A stretch of 64,000 nucleotides of DNA from Thiodiazotropha sp040791665 (GCA_040791665.1 JBFNNX010000009.1:434001-498000); one strand, 5' to 3'; shown: positions 32,511 through 42,659, counted from the first letter of the stretch. Made by a program: numbers and translations. The notes: generated from the sequence alone by a model not told the origin.

Positions 32511-35369
32511 ATGACCGACTATCTGGATTTACTCAGATCCACCTCCGCCTATTCAGGCGGAAATGCCGCCTTTGTCGAAGAGCTGTACGAAAATTATCTC
32601 AAAGACCCTCAAAGCATCCCGGAAGACTGGCGAAAGGAGTTTGAGGGACTACCGAGTCAATCCCATACTGACACTGCCCATGAGCCTATCCGCCAGCGCT
32701 TTCTCCACCTGGTTAATGAAAAGCGCTCCGCAACCTTCACCGCAGACGAAAATCTCTCGCCGGGAGCTGCAGAACAGCAGGCCTCGGTTCTACGCTATAT
32801 CAACGGATATCGTATGCGTGGCCACCAGAATGCCGATCTTGACCCCCTCAATCTCCGCGATCCTGTTTATGTTCCGGATCTCGACCTGGCCTACCATAAG
32901 TTGGATAAGATCGACCAAAATACCATTTACAATACCGGCTCGCTTTTCGCGCCGGAACGCCTGCCACTGAGAGACATCATCGAGCTGGTCAGGAAGAGTT
33001 ACTGCGGTAGCGTCGGTACAGAATATGGTCACATTACCAGCACCCAGCAGAAGCGGTGGATCCAGGAACGCATCGAACAGCGACACCTTTTCCAGCAGTT
33101 CAGCAATAAGCAAAAAACCTGGCTGTTGACCCTGCTGACCGCGGCTGAAGGCATAGAAAAGTACCTGCACAACCGGTATGTCGGCCAGAAGCGGTTTTCA
33201 CTAGAGGGCGGTGAGGTCCTGATCCCATTGCTGGATGATCTGATTCAACATTGCGGCAGCAACGGTATCAACGAAGTTGTCATCGGCATGGCCCACCGCG
33301 GACGGATCAATGTATTGACCAATATACTGGGCAAGCCACCACAAGATATTTTTGATGAGTTCGAAGGCCGTGTGACCGTCGACCCGGTACGTCTCTCCGG
33401 TGATGTGAAATATCACATGGGTTTCTCTACAGATATTGATACCGACAGCGGAATTGTCCATGTCGCACTGGGCTTCAATCCCTCACATCTGGAGATCATC
33501 AATCCTGTCATCGAAGGTTCGGTAAGGGCGCGTCAACGCCGTCGCAGCGATCATGACGGATCCAGGGTCTTACCTGTCCTGATTCATGGTGATTCGGCAT
33601 TTGCCGGCCAGGGGGTGGTGATGGAGACCCTCAACCTTTCGCAAACCCGTGGCTATACCACCGGTGGTACGGTGCATATCATCATCAACAACCAGGTCGG
33701 GTTTACCACCAGCAATCCCATGGATACCCGTTCCACCCTCTACTGTACTGATGTCGCCAAGATGGTGCAGGCGCCAATCTTTCACGTCAATGGCGACGAT
33801 CCCGAAGCGGTAGTCTACATCACTCGCCTGGCGCTCGAATTTCGCATGCGTTTTCGCAAGGATGTGGTGATCGATGTCATCTGTTATCGCCGGCTGGGTC
33901 ACAATGAAGCCGATGAACCCGCCGTCACGCAACCGGAGATGTACAAAAAGATCCGCAATCGTCCAACGATCCGAACCCTGTATGCGGATAAGCTGGTGCA
34001 GGAATCAGTCATCTCTCCCCAAATGGCCCGTGACTTGGTGACTAATTATCGTGAATCCCTTGAACAGGGGATTGTGGTAGCAAGGCCGGTAACCTGCGCT
34101 CTTCGCCACCCCTATGCCGTGAGATGGAATGCCTATAGAGGTATCGAATGGGATCACCCGGTGGATACCCGACTCAGCAACGAGCGCTTTGATCTGCTGG
34201 CGGAACAGCTGCTGCATGTACCCGGGGGTTTTGAACTCCACCCCCGGGTTGAGAAGATATGGACCGAGAGAAAGCGCATGGCCAGCGGGGATCAATTCGT
34301 CGATTGGGGTTTCGCCGAGAACATGGCCTATGCCTCGTTACTCACTGAGGGCGTTCCGGTGCGACTCTCAGGCCAGGACTCAGGACGCGGAACCTTCTTT
34401 CATCGCCACGCAGTCCTGCACAATCAGATCGACGGCGAATCGCTGATCCCCCTTCAGCACCTGACCAGGGATCAGGCCGACTTTGTGGTTATCGACTCGC
34501 TGTTATCGGAAGAGGCGGTACTCGGTTTTGAGTATGGTTACGCCACCGCAGAACCCGGTTGCCTGACAATCTGGGAAGCCCAGTTCGGTGATTTCGCTAA
34601 CGGCGCTCAGGTTGTTATCGATCAATTCATCACTTCAGGCGGTGAAAAGTGGGGTCTGTTGTGCGGACTTGTCATGTTCCTGCCCCACGGTTACGAAGGC
34701 CAGGGCGCAGAGCACTCCTCGGCTCGCCCGGAACGCTTTCTGCGCCTCTGCGCAAATCACAACATTCAGGTCTGCGTTCCCAGTTCGGCTTCGCAAATCT
34801 TCCACCTGATAAGACGGCAGATGCTACGGCCATACCGTCATCCACTCGTCGTCATGACACCCAAAAGCCTGCTCAGGCACCGCTTGGCGACATCGCCCAA
34901 GCAGGAACTGCTGGAAGGCGGATTTCAAAACGTCATCGACGAGATCGATGATATCGATCCGAAAAAGGTCAAACGCCTCATCATGTGCTCCGGAAAGGTC
35001 TATTACGAGTTATTGGAGACCCGCCGCTCCCGCGGCCTGGAAGACGTGGCGATAATACGCATAGAGCAGCTATACCCCTTCCCGCAAAAGGACTTCGACA
35101 AGATCGTTAAACGCTATAAGAGCGTGAAAATGGTTATCTGGTGTCAGGAAGAGCCGCAAAATCAAGGGGCATGGGACCAGATAAAACATCGCTTCTACCC
35201 CATCGCCTCCAAAAACAGGCAACTCTGCTATGTTGGACGCTCTTCAGCAGCGGCTCCCTCCGTCGGTTACCGCTCTGTTCATGTCAAACAGCAAGAAACC
35301 TTGATTGACGAGGCGCTGTCAGGGCGTATCAACCCCCGAATGAACTACAGGAACCAGGACTATCAATGA
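32511..35369 (+). CDS. sucA: 2-oxoglutarate dehydrogenase E1 component
   Basis: About 952 residues from ATG 32511; a TTG two codons upstream is less likely. The N-terminal motif SAYSGGNAAFVEELYENYL is the E2-binding helix. The thiamine-diphosphate site includes HGDSAFAGQGVVMETLNLSQ and IIINNQVGFTTSNP; other hallmarks are GMAHRGRINVL and HNEADEP. It decarboxylates 2-oxoglutarate in the TCA cycle. It overlaps sucB by four bases. No lpd (E3) gene follows, so E3 must be encoded elsewhere. Confidence 0.97.
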   Translation: MTDYLDLLRSTSAYSGGNAAFVEELYENYLKDPQSIPEDWRKEFEGLPSQSHTDTAHEPIRQRFLHLVNEKRSATFTADENLSPGAAEQQASVLRYINGYRMRGHQNADLDPLNLRDPVYVPDLDLAYHKLDKIDQNTIYNTGSLFAPERLPLRDIIELVRKSYCGSVGTEYGHITSTQQKRWIQERIEQRHLFQQFSNKQKTWLLTLLTAAEGIEKYLHNRYVGQKRFSLEGGEVLIPLLDDLIQHCGSNGINEVVIGMAHRGRINVLTNILGKPPQDIFDEFEGRVTVDPVRLSGDVKYHMGFSTDIDTDSGIVHVALGFNPSHLEIINPVIEGSVRARQRRRSDHDGSRVLPVLIHGDSAFAGQGVVMETLNLSQTRGYTTGGTVHIIINNQVGFTTSNPMDTRSTLYCTDVAKMVQAPIFHVNGDDPEAVVYITRLALEFRMRFRKDVVIDVICYRRLGHNEADEPAVTQPEMYKKIRNRPTIRTLYADKLVQESVISPQMARDLVTNYRESLEQGIVVARPVTCALRHPYAVRWNAYRGIEWDHPVDTRLSNERFDLLAEQLLHVPGGFELHPRVEKIWTERKRMASGDQFVDWGFAENMAYASLLTEGVPVRLSGQDSGRGTFFHRHAVLHNQIDGESLIPLQHLTRDQADFVVIDSLLSEEAVLGFEYGYATAEPGCLTIWEAQFGDFANGAQVVIDQFITSGGEKWGLLCGLVMFLPHGYEGQGAEHSSARPERFLRLCANHNIQVCVPSSASQIFHLIRRQMLRPYRHPLVVMTPKSLLRHRLATSPKQELLEGGFQNVIDEIDDIDPKKVKRLIMCSGKVYYELLETRRSRGLEDVAIIRIEQLYPFPQKDFDKIVKRYKSVKMVIWCQEEPQNQGAWDQIKHRFYPIASKNRQLCYVGRSSAAAPSVGYRSVHVKQQETLIDEALSGRINPRMNYRNQDYQ

Positions 35370-36562
35370 GTATCGAACTACGCGTTCCCCAACTCCCCGA
35401 ATCGGTTTCAGACGCCACTATTCTGAGTTGGCATAAACAGCCGGGCGAACACGTCGACCAGGATGAGACACTGGTCGATCTGGAAACCGATAAAGTTGTA
35501 CTTGAAGTACCGTCGCCGGAATCAGGCACCCTGACAACGATTCACTTCAAAGAGGGTGAAACCGTTCAGGCCGATGATGTTTTGGGGGTTCTGGAGGCCG
35601 GAGCCGGGGCTCCAGCCACACCGCAACAACCACCTGAGACCACACAAACAGACAACGAGCCACCCCCCCTCTCTCCCGCAGTACGACGCCTGGTAAAGGA
35701 GAGTGGCATCGATCCCAATACGATACAGGGCAGCGGTAAGGACGGGCGTATCGTGAAATCCGATGTGGAAGCGGCGATCGCTGCACAGAAGACCGAATCA
35801 AAGAGCGAAAGCCCCGTTGCGCAGACCGCTCCATCCACCCCGCCGGCAACCACCGCAACAGGTCGTATTGAAGAACGGGTCCCGATGACGCGTCTGCGCA
35901 AGCGTGTCGCGGAGCGACTGGTTGAGGCACAACAGACCGCCGCCATCCTGACCACCTTCAATGAGGTCAACCTGCAAGCCGTTTCAGATCTTCGGGTCAA
36001 ATACCGTGACGTGTTTGACAAACGGCACAACGTACGCCTGGGCTTCATGTCCTTTTTTGTCAAGGCGGCGGTCGAGGCCTTAAAACAGTATCCGATAATC
36101 AATGCAACCGTTGACGGTGACGATATCCTCTATCATGGTTACTTCGATATCGGTATCGCGGTCTCTTCACCACGAGGGCTTGTGGTACCGATTTTGCGGG
36201 ATGCGGATCAACTCAGCTTTGCCGCCATAGAACAGAAAATCAAGGATTTCGGTAGCAAGGCCAAGGATGGGGCGTTGAGTTATGAGGATCTGACCGGCGG
36301 CACATTCTCCATCACCAACGGTGGTGTATTCGGCTCCATGCTCTCCACACCGATTCTCAACCCGCCACAAAGCGCGATACTCGGCATGCATTCAATCCAA
36401 CAACGCCCGGTGGCGGAAATGGGAGAAATCGTTATCCGCCCCATGATGTATTTGGCACTTTCATATGACCACCGCATCATCGATGGCCGGGACGCAGTAC
36501 AGTTCCTGGTAAAGATCAAGCAGTTGTTGGAGGACCCCAGCCGGTTACTACTGGAAATCTGA
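35366..36562 (+). CDS. sucB: Dihydrolipoyl succinyltransferase (2-oxoglutarate dehydrogenase E2)
   Basis: 398 residues. The lipoyl domain (1-75) has the modified lysine in DLETDKVVLEVPSP (K43). A flexible linker is followed by the subunit-binding domain LSPAVRRLVKESGIDPNTIQ, then a second Ala/Pro/Thr-rich linker and the catalytic domain ending with the active-site SYDHRIIDGRDAV. It transfers the succinyl group to CoA. It overlaps sucA by four bases. Confidence 0.97.
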   Translation: MSIELRVPQLPESVSDATILSWHKQPGEHVDQDETLVDLETDKVVLEVPSPESGTLTTIHFKEGETVQADDVLGVLEAGAGAPATPQQPPETTQTDNEPPPLSPAVRRLVKESGIDPNTIQGSGKDGRIVKSDVEAAIAAQKTESKSESPVAQTAPSTPPATTATGRIEERVPMTRLRKRVAERLVEAQQTAAILTTFNEVNLQAVSDLRVKYRDVFDKRHNVRLGFMSFFVKAAVEALKQYPIINATVDGDDILYHGYFDIGIAVSSPRGLVVPILRDADQLSFAAIEQKIKDFGSKAKDGALSYEDLTGGTFSITNGGVFGSMLSTPILNPPQSAILGMHSIQQRPVAEMGEIVIRPMMYLALSYDHRIIDGRDAVQFLVKIKQLLEDPSRLLLEI

Positions 36563-36623
36563 TCATGCATTAACAATAATCTTGCAAATCAGCCACAACG
36601 AATAGAAAAACGAGAATCAAACT

Positions 36624-36645
36624 CGACCGGTCACGTTACCGGTCG
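36624..36645. terminator. Hairpin between sucB and the fumarase gene
   Basis: CGACCGGT pairs with ACCGGTCG around a 6-nt loop. There is no T-run, so it may be a processing or partial attenuation site separating sucAB from the next gene, 24 nt upstream of the fumarase ATG. Confidence 0.4.
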
Positions 36646-36668
36646 ATATTGCATCGACAGGATTGACC

Positions 36669-38192
36669 ATGACCCGCATTCGCCAGGAAGACCTTATCCA
36701 CAGCATCGCCGATGCCCTACAGTTTATCTCCTATTACCATCCGGTAGACTTTCTTAAAGCCATGGGTGAAGCGTGGACCAAGGAAGAGAGCCCGGCCGCC
36801 AAGGATGCAATGGCACAGATCCTGGTCAATTCGCGCATGTGCGCCGAGGGAAAACGACCAGTCTGTCAGGACACCGGCATGGTGGTTGTTTTTCTCAAGA
36901 TCGGTATGCAGGTTGAATGGGATGGCGGGATGTCGGTCAGCGACATGGTCAATGAAGGCGTGCGCCACGGCTATGCCCATCCCGACAATGTATTGCGTTT
37001 TTCCATGGTCACCGATCCACTCGGCAGTCGCAAGAATAGCGGAGACAACACACCGGCCATCATTCACATGGAACTGGTCCAGGGAGACAAGGTTGAAGTT
37101 AAGGTCGCCGCCAAGGGAGGCGGGTCAGAGAATAAATCCCGTTTCAAGGTCCTCAATCCTTCCGGTTCTCTGGTTGATTGGGTTTTACAAGAGCTACCCA
37201 AGATGGGTGCCGGATGGTGCCCTCCGGGGATGCTGGGTATCGGTGTCGGAGGCTCGGCGGAGAAGGCCATGTTGCTGGCCAAGGAGTCGCTGATGGAACC
37301 CATCGATATCCATGAGTTGCAGACGCGCGGCCCGTCCAATCGTAAAGAGGAGTTGCGTCTCGAGATCTATGAAAAGGTCAATGCATTGGGCATCGGCGCT
37401 CAGGGACTGGGAGGCCTGACCACCGTGCTCGATGTCAAGATCAGCGACTTTCCAACCCATGCCGCATCATTGCCGGTGGGTATGATTCCCAATTGCGCCG
37501 CCACCCGTCACGTGGAGTTCACCTTGGATGGCAGCGGCCCCGCACTGCTTACCCCTCCAACCCAGGATGATTGGCCCGATGTGACCTGGGAGGCATCCCC
37601 GCAAGCCCGCCGCGTCAATCTGGATGAGATCAGCAAGGAGGAGATTGCAAGCTGGCAACCGGGCGAACTCATTCTGCTTAACGGCAAACTTCTGACCGGA
37701 CGGGATGCTGCGCATAAGCGAATCGCAGATCTATACGCCAACAACCAGCCTCTGCCAGACGGAATCGACTTCCACGGCCGCTTTATCTATTACGTGGGAC
37801 CTGTCGATCCTGTACGAGACGAGGTGGTAGGCCCGGCCGGTCCCACCACCGCCACACGCATGGACAAGTTCAGCGAAGTCATGTTGGATCAAGCGGGTCT
37901 GTTTGGCATGGTCGGCAAAGCGGAGCGTGGCCCGGCGGCCCTGGAAGCGATAAAGCGCCATAGAGCAGTCTATCTGATGGCGGTAGGCGGTGCCGCCTAT
38001 CTTGTATCTAAAGCGATTCGCAGCTCACGCCTGTTGGCATTCGAAGATCTCGGCATGGAGGCCATACGGGAATTTGAAGTGGTTGATTTTCCTGTCACAG
38101 TGGCAGTTGACAGCCGTGGCAACTCTGTTCATCAGACAGGCCCCGCCGAATGGCGGAACAAGATAGGTAAGATACCAGTTGTATCGGAGTAG
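36669..38192 (+). CDS. Class I (iron-sulfur) fumarate hydratase
   Basis: 507 residues from ATG 36669. Three cysteines in family positions can ligate the 4Fe-4S cluster: RPVCQDTG (C66), GAGWCPP (C184) and MIPNCAATRH (C276). Class I fumarases interconvert fumarate and malate and are oxygen-sensitive, which fits a low-oxygen or microaerobic lifestyle. The C-terminal beta-type domain has GELILLNGKLLTGRDAAHKR and YVGPVDP. It lies about 106 nt after sucB and 7 nt before the reductase gene. Confidence 0.94.
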   Translation: MTRIRQEDLIHSIADALQFISYYHPVDFLKAMGEAWTKEESPAAKDAMAQILVNSRMCAEGKRPVCQDTGMVVVFLKIGMQVEWDGGMSVSDMVNEGVRHGYAHPDNVLRFSMVTDPLGSRKNSGDNTPAIIHMELVQGDKVEVKVAAKGGGSENKSRFKVLNPSGSLVDWVLQELPKMGAGWCPPGMLGIGVGGSAEKAMLLAKESLMEPIDIHELQTRGPSNRKEELRLEIYEKVNALGIGAQGLGGLTTVLDVKISDFPTHAASLPVGMIPNCAATRHVEFTLDGSGPALLTPPTQDDWPDVTWEASPQARRVNLDEISKEEIASWQPGELILLNGKLLTGRDAAHKRIADLYANNQPLPDGIDFHGRFIYYVGPVDPVRDEVVGPAGPTTATRMDKFSEVMLDQAGLFGMVGKAERGPAALEAIKRHRAVYLMAVGGAAYLVSKAIRSSRLLAFEDLGMEAIREFEVVDFPVTVAVDSRGNSVHQTGPAEWRNKIGKIPVVSE

Positions 38193-38198
38193 TTTGAC

Positions 38199-39185
38199 AT
38201 GACTTCTTATAAAGCCTTTCGTATACATAGAGAAAATGCTCAACACTCGGCAGGGATCGAGGAACTTGAGTTACAGACCTTGGATAAGGGTGAAATCCTG
38301 ATCCGAGTACAATACTCCAGTATCAATTTCAAGGATGCCCTGGCAGGGACAGGCAAGGCACAGATCATCAGGCGCTACCCTCTGACCGGCGGTATCGATG
38401 CCTGCGGTGAAGTTGCCGAAAGCGGCGACAAACGCTTCAAACCCGGCGACACGGTGATTGTCACAGGATACGACCTCTCCACCACCGTTGATGGCGGCTA
38501 TGCGGAATATCTTCGTGTACCGGCAGACTGGGTAGTACCCTTGCCTGAGGGTCTCACCGCCTCCCAGTCGATGATCTTGGGCACTGCCGGTTTCACCGCC
38601 GCCCTGGCGTTGCATCGCATGGAGATCAACGGCCAACGCCCGGATATGGGTCCCATACTGATCACCGGCGCCACCGGGGGGGTGGGCTGCATAGCGGTCA
38701 ACATCTTCGATGGAGAGGGGTTTGACGTGCATGCCGTCACCGGCAAATCCGATCAACACGCCTATCTGGAACACCTCGGCGCACAAGAGGTGTTGGGACG
38801 TGAACAGGTCAGTGCCTACCATCATGCCCTGGAACGTGGCACATGGGGCGGTGCTGTGGACAACGTGGGTGGCGAAATGCTCTCCAGCATCACCCGCAAG
38901 ATCAAACCCTGGGGCAACATCGCCGCAATCGGTTTGGCTGGCGGGCATGACTTGAATACCACGGTGATGCCATTCATTTTACGAGGCGTCAGCCTGATTG
39001 GAATCAACTCCGCCGGCTGCCCCTATGAGATCCGGGAGGAGATCTGGCAGCGCCTGGCCAGCGACCTCCGGCCCAGACACCTGGACGATATCCTCACCCA
39101 ATCGGTCTCCCTTGAACAACTGCCCGAGGTCTTCGAGCAGATGTTGGCGGGGCAGATTCTGGGACGCACCATTGTTTCCCTTTAG
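38199..39185 (+). CDS. acuI: Acrylyl-CoA reductase-type MDR oxidoreductase (AcuI/YhdH)
   Basis: 328 residues, quinone-oxidoreductase-like medium-chain reductase family. It opens with MTSYKAFRIHRE and has SSINFKDALAGTGKAQIIRRYPL, GIDACGEV, a nucleotide-binding GATGGVGCIAVNIF and GGAVDNVGGEML. AcuI reduces toxic acryloyl-CoA to propionyl-CoA with NADPH, in DMSP or propionate-related metabolism. Whether such substrates are used here is unknown. It is 7 nt behind the fumarase, so probably co-transcribed. Confidence 0.88.
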   Translation: MTSYKAFRIHRENAQHSAGIEELELQTLDKGEILIRVQYSSINFKDALAGTGKAQIIRRYPLTGGIDACGEVAESGDKRFKPGDTVIVTGYDLSTTVDGGYAEYLRVPADWVVPLPEGLTASQSMILGTAGFTAALALHRMEINGQRPDMGPILITGATGGVGCIAVNIFDGEGFDVHAVTGKSDQHAYLEHLGAQEVLGREQVSAYHHALERGTWGGAVDNVGGEMLSSITRKIKPWGNIAAIGLAGGHDLNTTVMPFILRGVSLIGINSAGCPYEIREEIWQRLASDLRPRHLDDILTQSVSLEQLPEVFEQMLAGQILGRTIVSL

Positions 39186-39207
39186 GGCGGCATAGCCCTA
39201 GGGCTTT

Positions 39208-40497
39208 TTAATAGGGATAGACGGGAAGATCCGCCTCCGAGGCCGTCATGGCAAAGTCATCCAGATAGATCCATGAATCAAAATCGTCCATGGTCGTCGG
39301 TATTCTAAAAACCCGGTGGCCACCGACATCGCCGGCGGGAATATTCCATGAGAAATCTGGCGTCACGCCATCAATCCACTCAGCAACCTTCACCCACGAA
39401 CCGCCAAAAGGTTTGACCCAACCCTCATAGGAGGCTGATGTAGTCGATGTGTCGATATGTATTTTCACAAGGGTCCAGCGATTGGGAGTAATGTTCTCAC
39501 TGACATCCGTTTGCCCCAATTTGAACTGATTGTAGTCTGGCGCTAATTGATAGTCGGCATAACGAAGGTCAGTGGTCGTCATATAGAGTTCACGATTGTC
39601 GGTGTTTGCCCAGTATGGCTCACCCGTTGTGTGGCCGAGAGAATATAGCCAGGCGAGATTTTCCTGCGCACACGGGTAACCGCCCTTACAGGGATAGATA
39701 AATTTAAAGCGGCCATCATAGGCGCTGAGCTGATCATCGGTATCTGTCGGATCGTCATAATAGTTCGGGTAGATCCAGAACTGGAACCAGACATCAGCGG
39801 GCACGCTGCCCGCGGGCAAGTTTTCATCACCAAACTGAAGATAGAAGTCGGTCTGTGAACCCATGGAGGCCGGGCGGGCCTCTATGGCAAGCACACGGTT
39901 TGAATCGTTACCCGGAAAGCTACCGGAATAGCCTGGAATTTCATCCACGGTATAGAGAAAGCCGTTATGGCTACCGGTAATATTTACCGCTTTAACATGA
40001 CTCCAGCCGCCTTGAGTCACAAATGCGTTATTCTCGCCACTGGGATCGCTGGAACTGTCACGTTCGATTGAATATTCGAAATCATCGAAGAATGCCACGG
40101 CTGAGGGAACAATGGCGCCACTATTGTCATCTGTGGCGAGGGCATGGATTGTCCTTGAAGTGGAATCAGATTCGCCCTCCTGATCGGTGACCGTCAGCGT
40201 TATCACATAGCTGCCCGCCGAATTGTAGGTGTGCGATGTATTGGGCAGCTGTGAGACCGTGCCATCACCAAAATCCCACTCGTAACCAACGATGCCTCCA
40301 TCATCCTTGGACTCCCTCGCATCCACGTTCACCTGCAGACTGATGACGCCACTGACAGGATCTACGGAAATGACGGCAGTGGGTGCTTGATTCGTTGTTG
40401 AATCGCCGTCACCGCCTGATGAGGAGCCGCCACATGCCGTCAAACCAGCGACAAGCGATATCATGGCTGCATATTTGGCTGCGCAATTAATAATCAT
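39208..40497 (-). CDS. PKD-domain lipoprotein with jelly-roll-like C-terminal domain
   Basis: 429 residues from ATG 40497; the longer open frame to 40815 adds 106 residues with no signal or family match. A lipoprotein signal ends LVAGLTACGGSSSGG. A PKD domain (about 30-120) has YEWDFGDGTVSQLPNTSHTY and YVITLTVTDQEGES. The remainder (about 150-429) includes FDDFEYS near the start and SWIYLDDFAM near the end, like carbohydrate-binding or lyase-type beta-sandwiches. Probably an outer-membrane, surface-exposed glycan- or polymer-binding protein. It is a single gene, convergent with acuI. Confidence 0.78.
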   Translation of the reverse strand: MIINCAAKYAAMISLVAGLTACGGSSSGGDGDSTTNQAPTAVISVDPVSGVISLQVNVDARESKDDGGIVGYEWDFGDGTVSQLPNTSHTYNSAGSYVITLTVTDQEGESDSTSRTIHALATDDNSGAIVPSAVAFFDDFEYSIERDSSSDPSGENNAFVTQGGWSHVKAVNITGSHNGFLYTVDEIPGYSGSFPGNDSNRVLAIEARPASMGSQTDFYLQFGDENLPAGSVPADVWFQFWIYPNYYDDPTDTDDQLSAYDGRFKFIYPCKGGYPCAQENLAWLYSLGHTTGEPYWANTDNRELYMTTTDLRYADYQLAPDYNQFKLGQTDVSENITPNRWTLVKIHIDTSTTSASYEGWVKPFGGSWVKVAEWIDGVTPDFSWNIPAGDVGGHRVFRIPTTMDDFDSWIYLDDFAMTASEADLPVYPY

Positions 40498-40866
40498 CCT
40501 TAGGTCCAGAATCCATCCAATGCTGTTTGACCGGTGGAACCGGTAAACGTTGCCATCGAGCCCTGAGTGGCACTCATTCAGGCACAGCAGTGGCCGGAAA
40601 TGCATATCACAGGACCTGGAGAACTCAACAAACCGAGCAGTTCTACTTGCCCCGTTGACACACATGTTTTTACGTATAACGGGGATTATAGATTTATTTG
40701 AAAGGCCTGTTTGGGTTCGATCATAAAACCCTGTTGTTTCCACTATATTGCGCAGTCGTGGAATGAAACGGCATGTTGCAGGGCGAACAGGGAAATCGCG
40801 CTGAAAACCACACACAATGCAAGGCGATCAACGGCCCATCTCCGCTTTGAAAGAGTCTCTCCACAC
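40498..40866. other. Gap between the PKD lipoprotein start and glgC end
   Basis: About 370 bp. It holds the upstream region of the lipoprotein gene, including a small ACCGG-TTCCA-CCGGT hairpin near 40529-40543. I tested it by eye for a GEMM-type c-di-GMP riboswitch and did not find the conserved core. No gene supported. Confidence 0.45.
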
Positions 40867-42102
40867 TCAGACTGGGCCTGTAAAACGGTAATCCTTGGGT
40901 ACGACCACCACTCCCTTGGGTGAAACGGTAAAGCGGGCTGCGTCGCTCTCTTGATCAAATCCGATACGTTCCCCTGGCGGGATGACAACCCCCTTATCGA
41001 TGATACAGTTCTCCAGCTGCGCTCTATCGCCTACCCTGACGCCATCGAAGAGAATCGAATTATGAATTACCGCTTCGTCCCCAATCAGGGTCTTCGGAAA
41101 CAGAATGGATCGCTGTACACTGCCACCCACGATGAGGGCGCCATTGGCGACGATGGAGTTGATAAAAACCCCTTCGCTGCCCGAAATACCCGGCACGGTC
41201 CGCGCTGGCGGATTTTGCCCGTGATGGGTACGGATTGGCCATTCAGGTTGATACAGATCCAATGACGGCACCGGATCCAACAACTCCATATTCGCCTCGT
41301 AGTAGCTGTCAATGGTGGCGGCATCCCGCCAGTAGCGATCCTGACTGACCCGTCCCGCCTCACCACCGAATTGGTAAGCGAATGCAACGCCGGCCGCAAC
41401 CATTTTCGGCAGTATGTCATGGGTGAGATCATGACTGGAACCGCTCAGCGCATGATCCTCCTCGAGTGCAGAAATCAGGCTGTCGATGGAAAAGAGGTAG
41501 ATACCCATCGAGACTTGGGCGGCGGTTGACTCTCCGCCGCTTTCCGCCGTTTGCCGCTCGTTCATTACCCCATAAGAGTTGACTTGACCATTCCGGTCAA
41601 GATTCAAGACACCGGAAAGCCCGATCTCTGCATAAGGACGCTGCATGCAAGCTACCGTTATTTCGGCATTGCGCTGCGCATGAAATGCGATCATCGGAGC
41701 ATAATCCATTCGGTAAATATGATCACCGGGGAGGATCAATACCCGCTCCGCACCACTGCGCTTGAGCATGTAGAGATTCTGGTAGACGGCATCCGCAGTA
41801 CCGTCATACCAACCACCGCCCCTTCTCATTTGTGGTGGAACGGCAGTGATGTACTCACCCATTTCCGGATTGAAGAGCGACCATCCGTCTCTCAAATGCT
41901 TTTGCAGGGAGTGGGACTTGTATTGGGTCAACACCAATATCCTACGCAGTCCTGAGTGCAGGCAATTGACCAGGGGAAAATCGATGATTCTGTATTGACC
42001 CCCGAAAGGTACCGCCGCCTTGGTACGTTCGAGCGTGAGTGGCTGCAGGCGTGAACCCTGACCACCCGCGAGGATCACAGTCAATGTCTTGTCTAGCATC
42101 AT
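40867..42102 (-). CDS. glgC: Glucose-1-phosphate adenylyltransferase
   Basis: 411 residues from ATG 42102 (ATG-ATG pair, GGAG upstream); the open frame extends 88 codons further, beyond the family's N-terminus. Motifs: VILAGGQGSRLQPLTLERTK (nucleotide and activator site), PFGGQYRIIDF, ILPGDHIYRMDY and a C-terminal left-handed beta-helix region. It makes ADP-glucose for glycogen. No glgA, glgB or glgP is adjacent, so it stands alone. Confidence 0.93.
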   Translation of the reverse strand: MMLDKTLTVILAGGQGSRLQPLTLERTKAAVPFGGQYRIIDFPLVNCLHSGLRRILVLTQYKSHSLQKHLRDGWSLFNPEMGEYITAVPPQMRRGGGWYDGTADAVYQNLYMLKRSGAERVLILPGDHIYRMDYAPMIAFHAQRNAEITVACMQRPYAEIGLSGVLNLDRNGQVNSYGVMNERQTAESGGESTAAQVSMGIYLFSIDSLISALEEDHALSGSSHDLTHDILPKMVAAGVAFAYQFGGEAGRVSQDRYWRDAATIDSYYEANMELLDPVPSLDLYQPEWPIRTHHGQNPPARTVPGISGSEGVFINSIVANGALIVGGSVQRSILFPKTLIGDEAVIHNSILFDGVRVGDRAQLENCIIDKGVVIPPGERIGFDQESDAARFTVSPKGVVVVPKDYRFTGPV

Positions 42103-42506
42103 GTAACTCCGCTTCAGCAACTCCTGGGTGAAACCTTGATAGCAATGCATTAGCAAGAAACGGTCCCATACCGGGATTCTCATTTCAATAGCCGTTCCCT
42201 TGGCCGGCAGGCGATAAAGACCAAATCTACTGACTTCATATCCTGTATGCGCACTGTTTTCATCCATCGACGATCTTGATAAGCGTGCCGGCGTACTTCC
42301 ATGTCGCAGGGGGGCAGACTCTGCAAAGCAGAGTAAAAGTGAATGAACGGCCACAGGCCGCACCAAACAAACTTAAAGTAATGTTTGATTTTGCTTCTAA
42401 ACTTAAAAAGGCTAAGTTTTTCCTAAATCCATTCTCTGATCATAGATCCTGAACAAAAGGTTGGCGCTCTGATTTTACACATGAGACAGGAGGTCGTGAG
42501 ACAAAT
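42103..42506. other. Upstream region between glgC and the small ORF
   Basis: About 400 bp of divergent upstream sequence. An in-frame extension of glgC (to 42366) is open but is rejected as coding. The stretch 42375-42430 is AT-rich (AACTTAAAGTAATGTTTGAT, AAACTTAAAAAGGC) and could hold promoters for both sides. Confidence 0.4.
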
Positions 42507-42659
42507 ATGAGAGAGGAGTATGTCGGCGAATCAAGCTGGCGTTACAACAACGTCCCTGATCGCTTTAACCTGTATCCATGGGTTCATTGGGAGTACCGCA
42601 TGCATGATCCACCGTACATCGTCATAGATTCGGCTTTTAGAGCAGGATCAAGGCGGTAA
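42507..42659 (+). CDS. Possible 50-residue small protein upstream of the asparaginase
   Basis: The frame reads MREEYVGESSWRYNNVPDRF and continues NLYPWVHWEYRMHDPPYIVI to a TAA 9 nt before the next ATG. It is rich in aromatic residues (Y, W, F). AGGAGG lies 13 nt before its ATG, longer than usual. It could be translated and coupled to the downstream gene, or be chance. I know no family for it. Confidence 0.35.
   Translation: MREEYVGESSWRYNNVPDRFNLYPWVHWEYRMHDPPYIVIDSAFRAGSRR

Noticed and set aside
40498..40640. Possible c-di-GMP (GEMM) riboswitch before the PKD lipoprotein
   Set aside because: Some GGC and CACCGG elements resemble the class, but the conserved GACGCAAAGCC-type core is absent.
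40498..40815. N-terminal extension of the PKD lipoprotein
   Set aside because: The lipoprotein signal starts at ATG 40497; the upstream residues have no signal or domain.
42103..42366. N-terminal extension of glgC
   Set aside because: Family members start about 15 residues before the GGQGSRL motif; GGAG precedes the chosen ATG pair.
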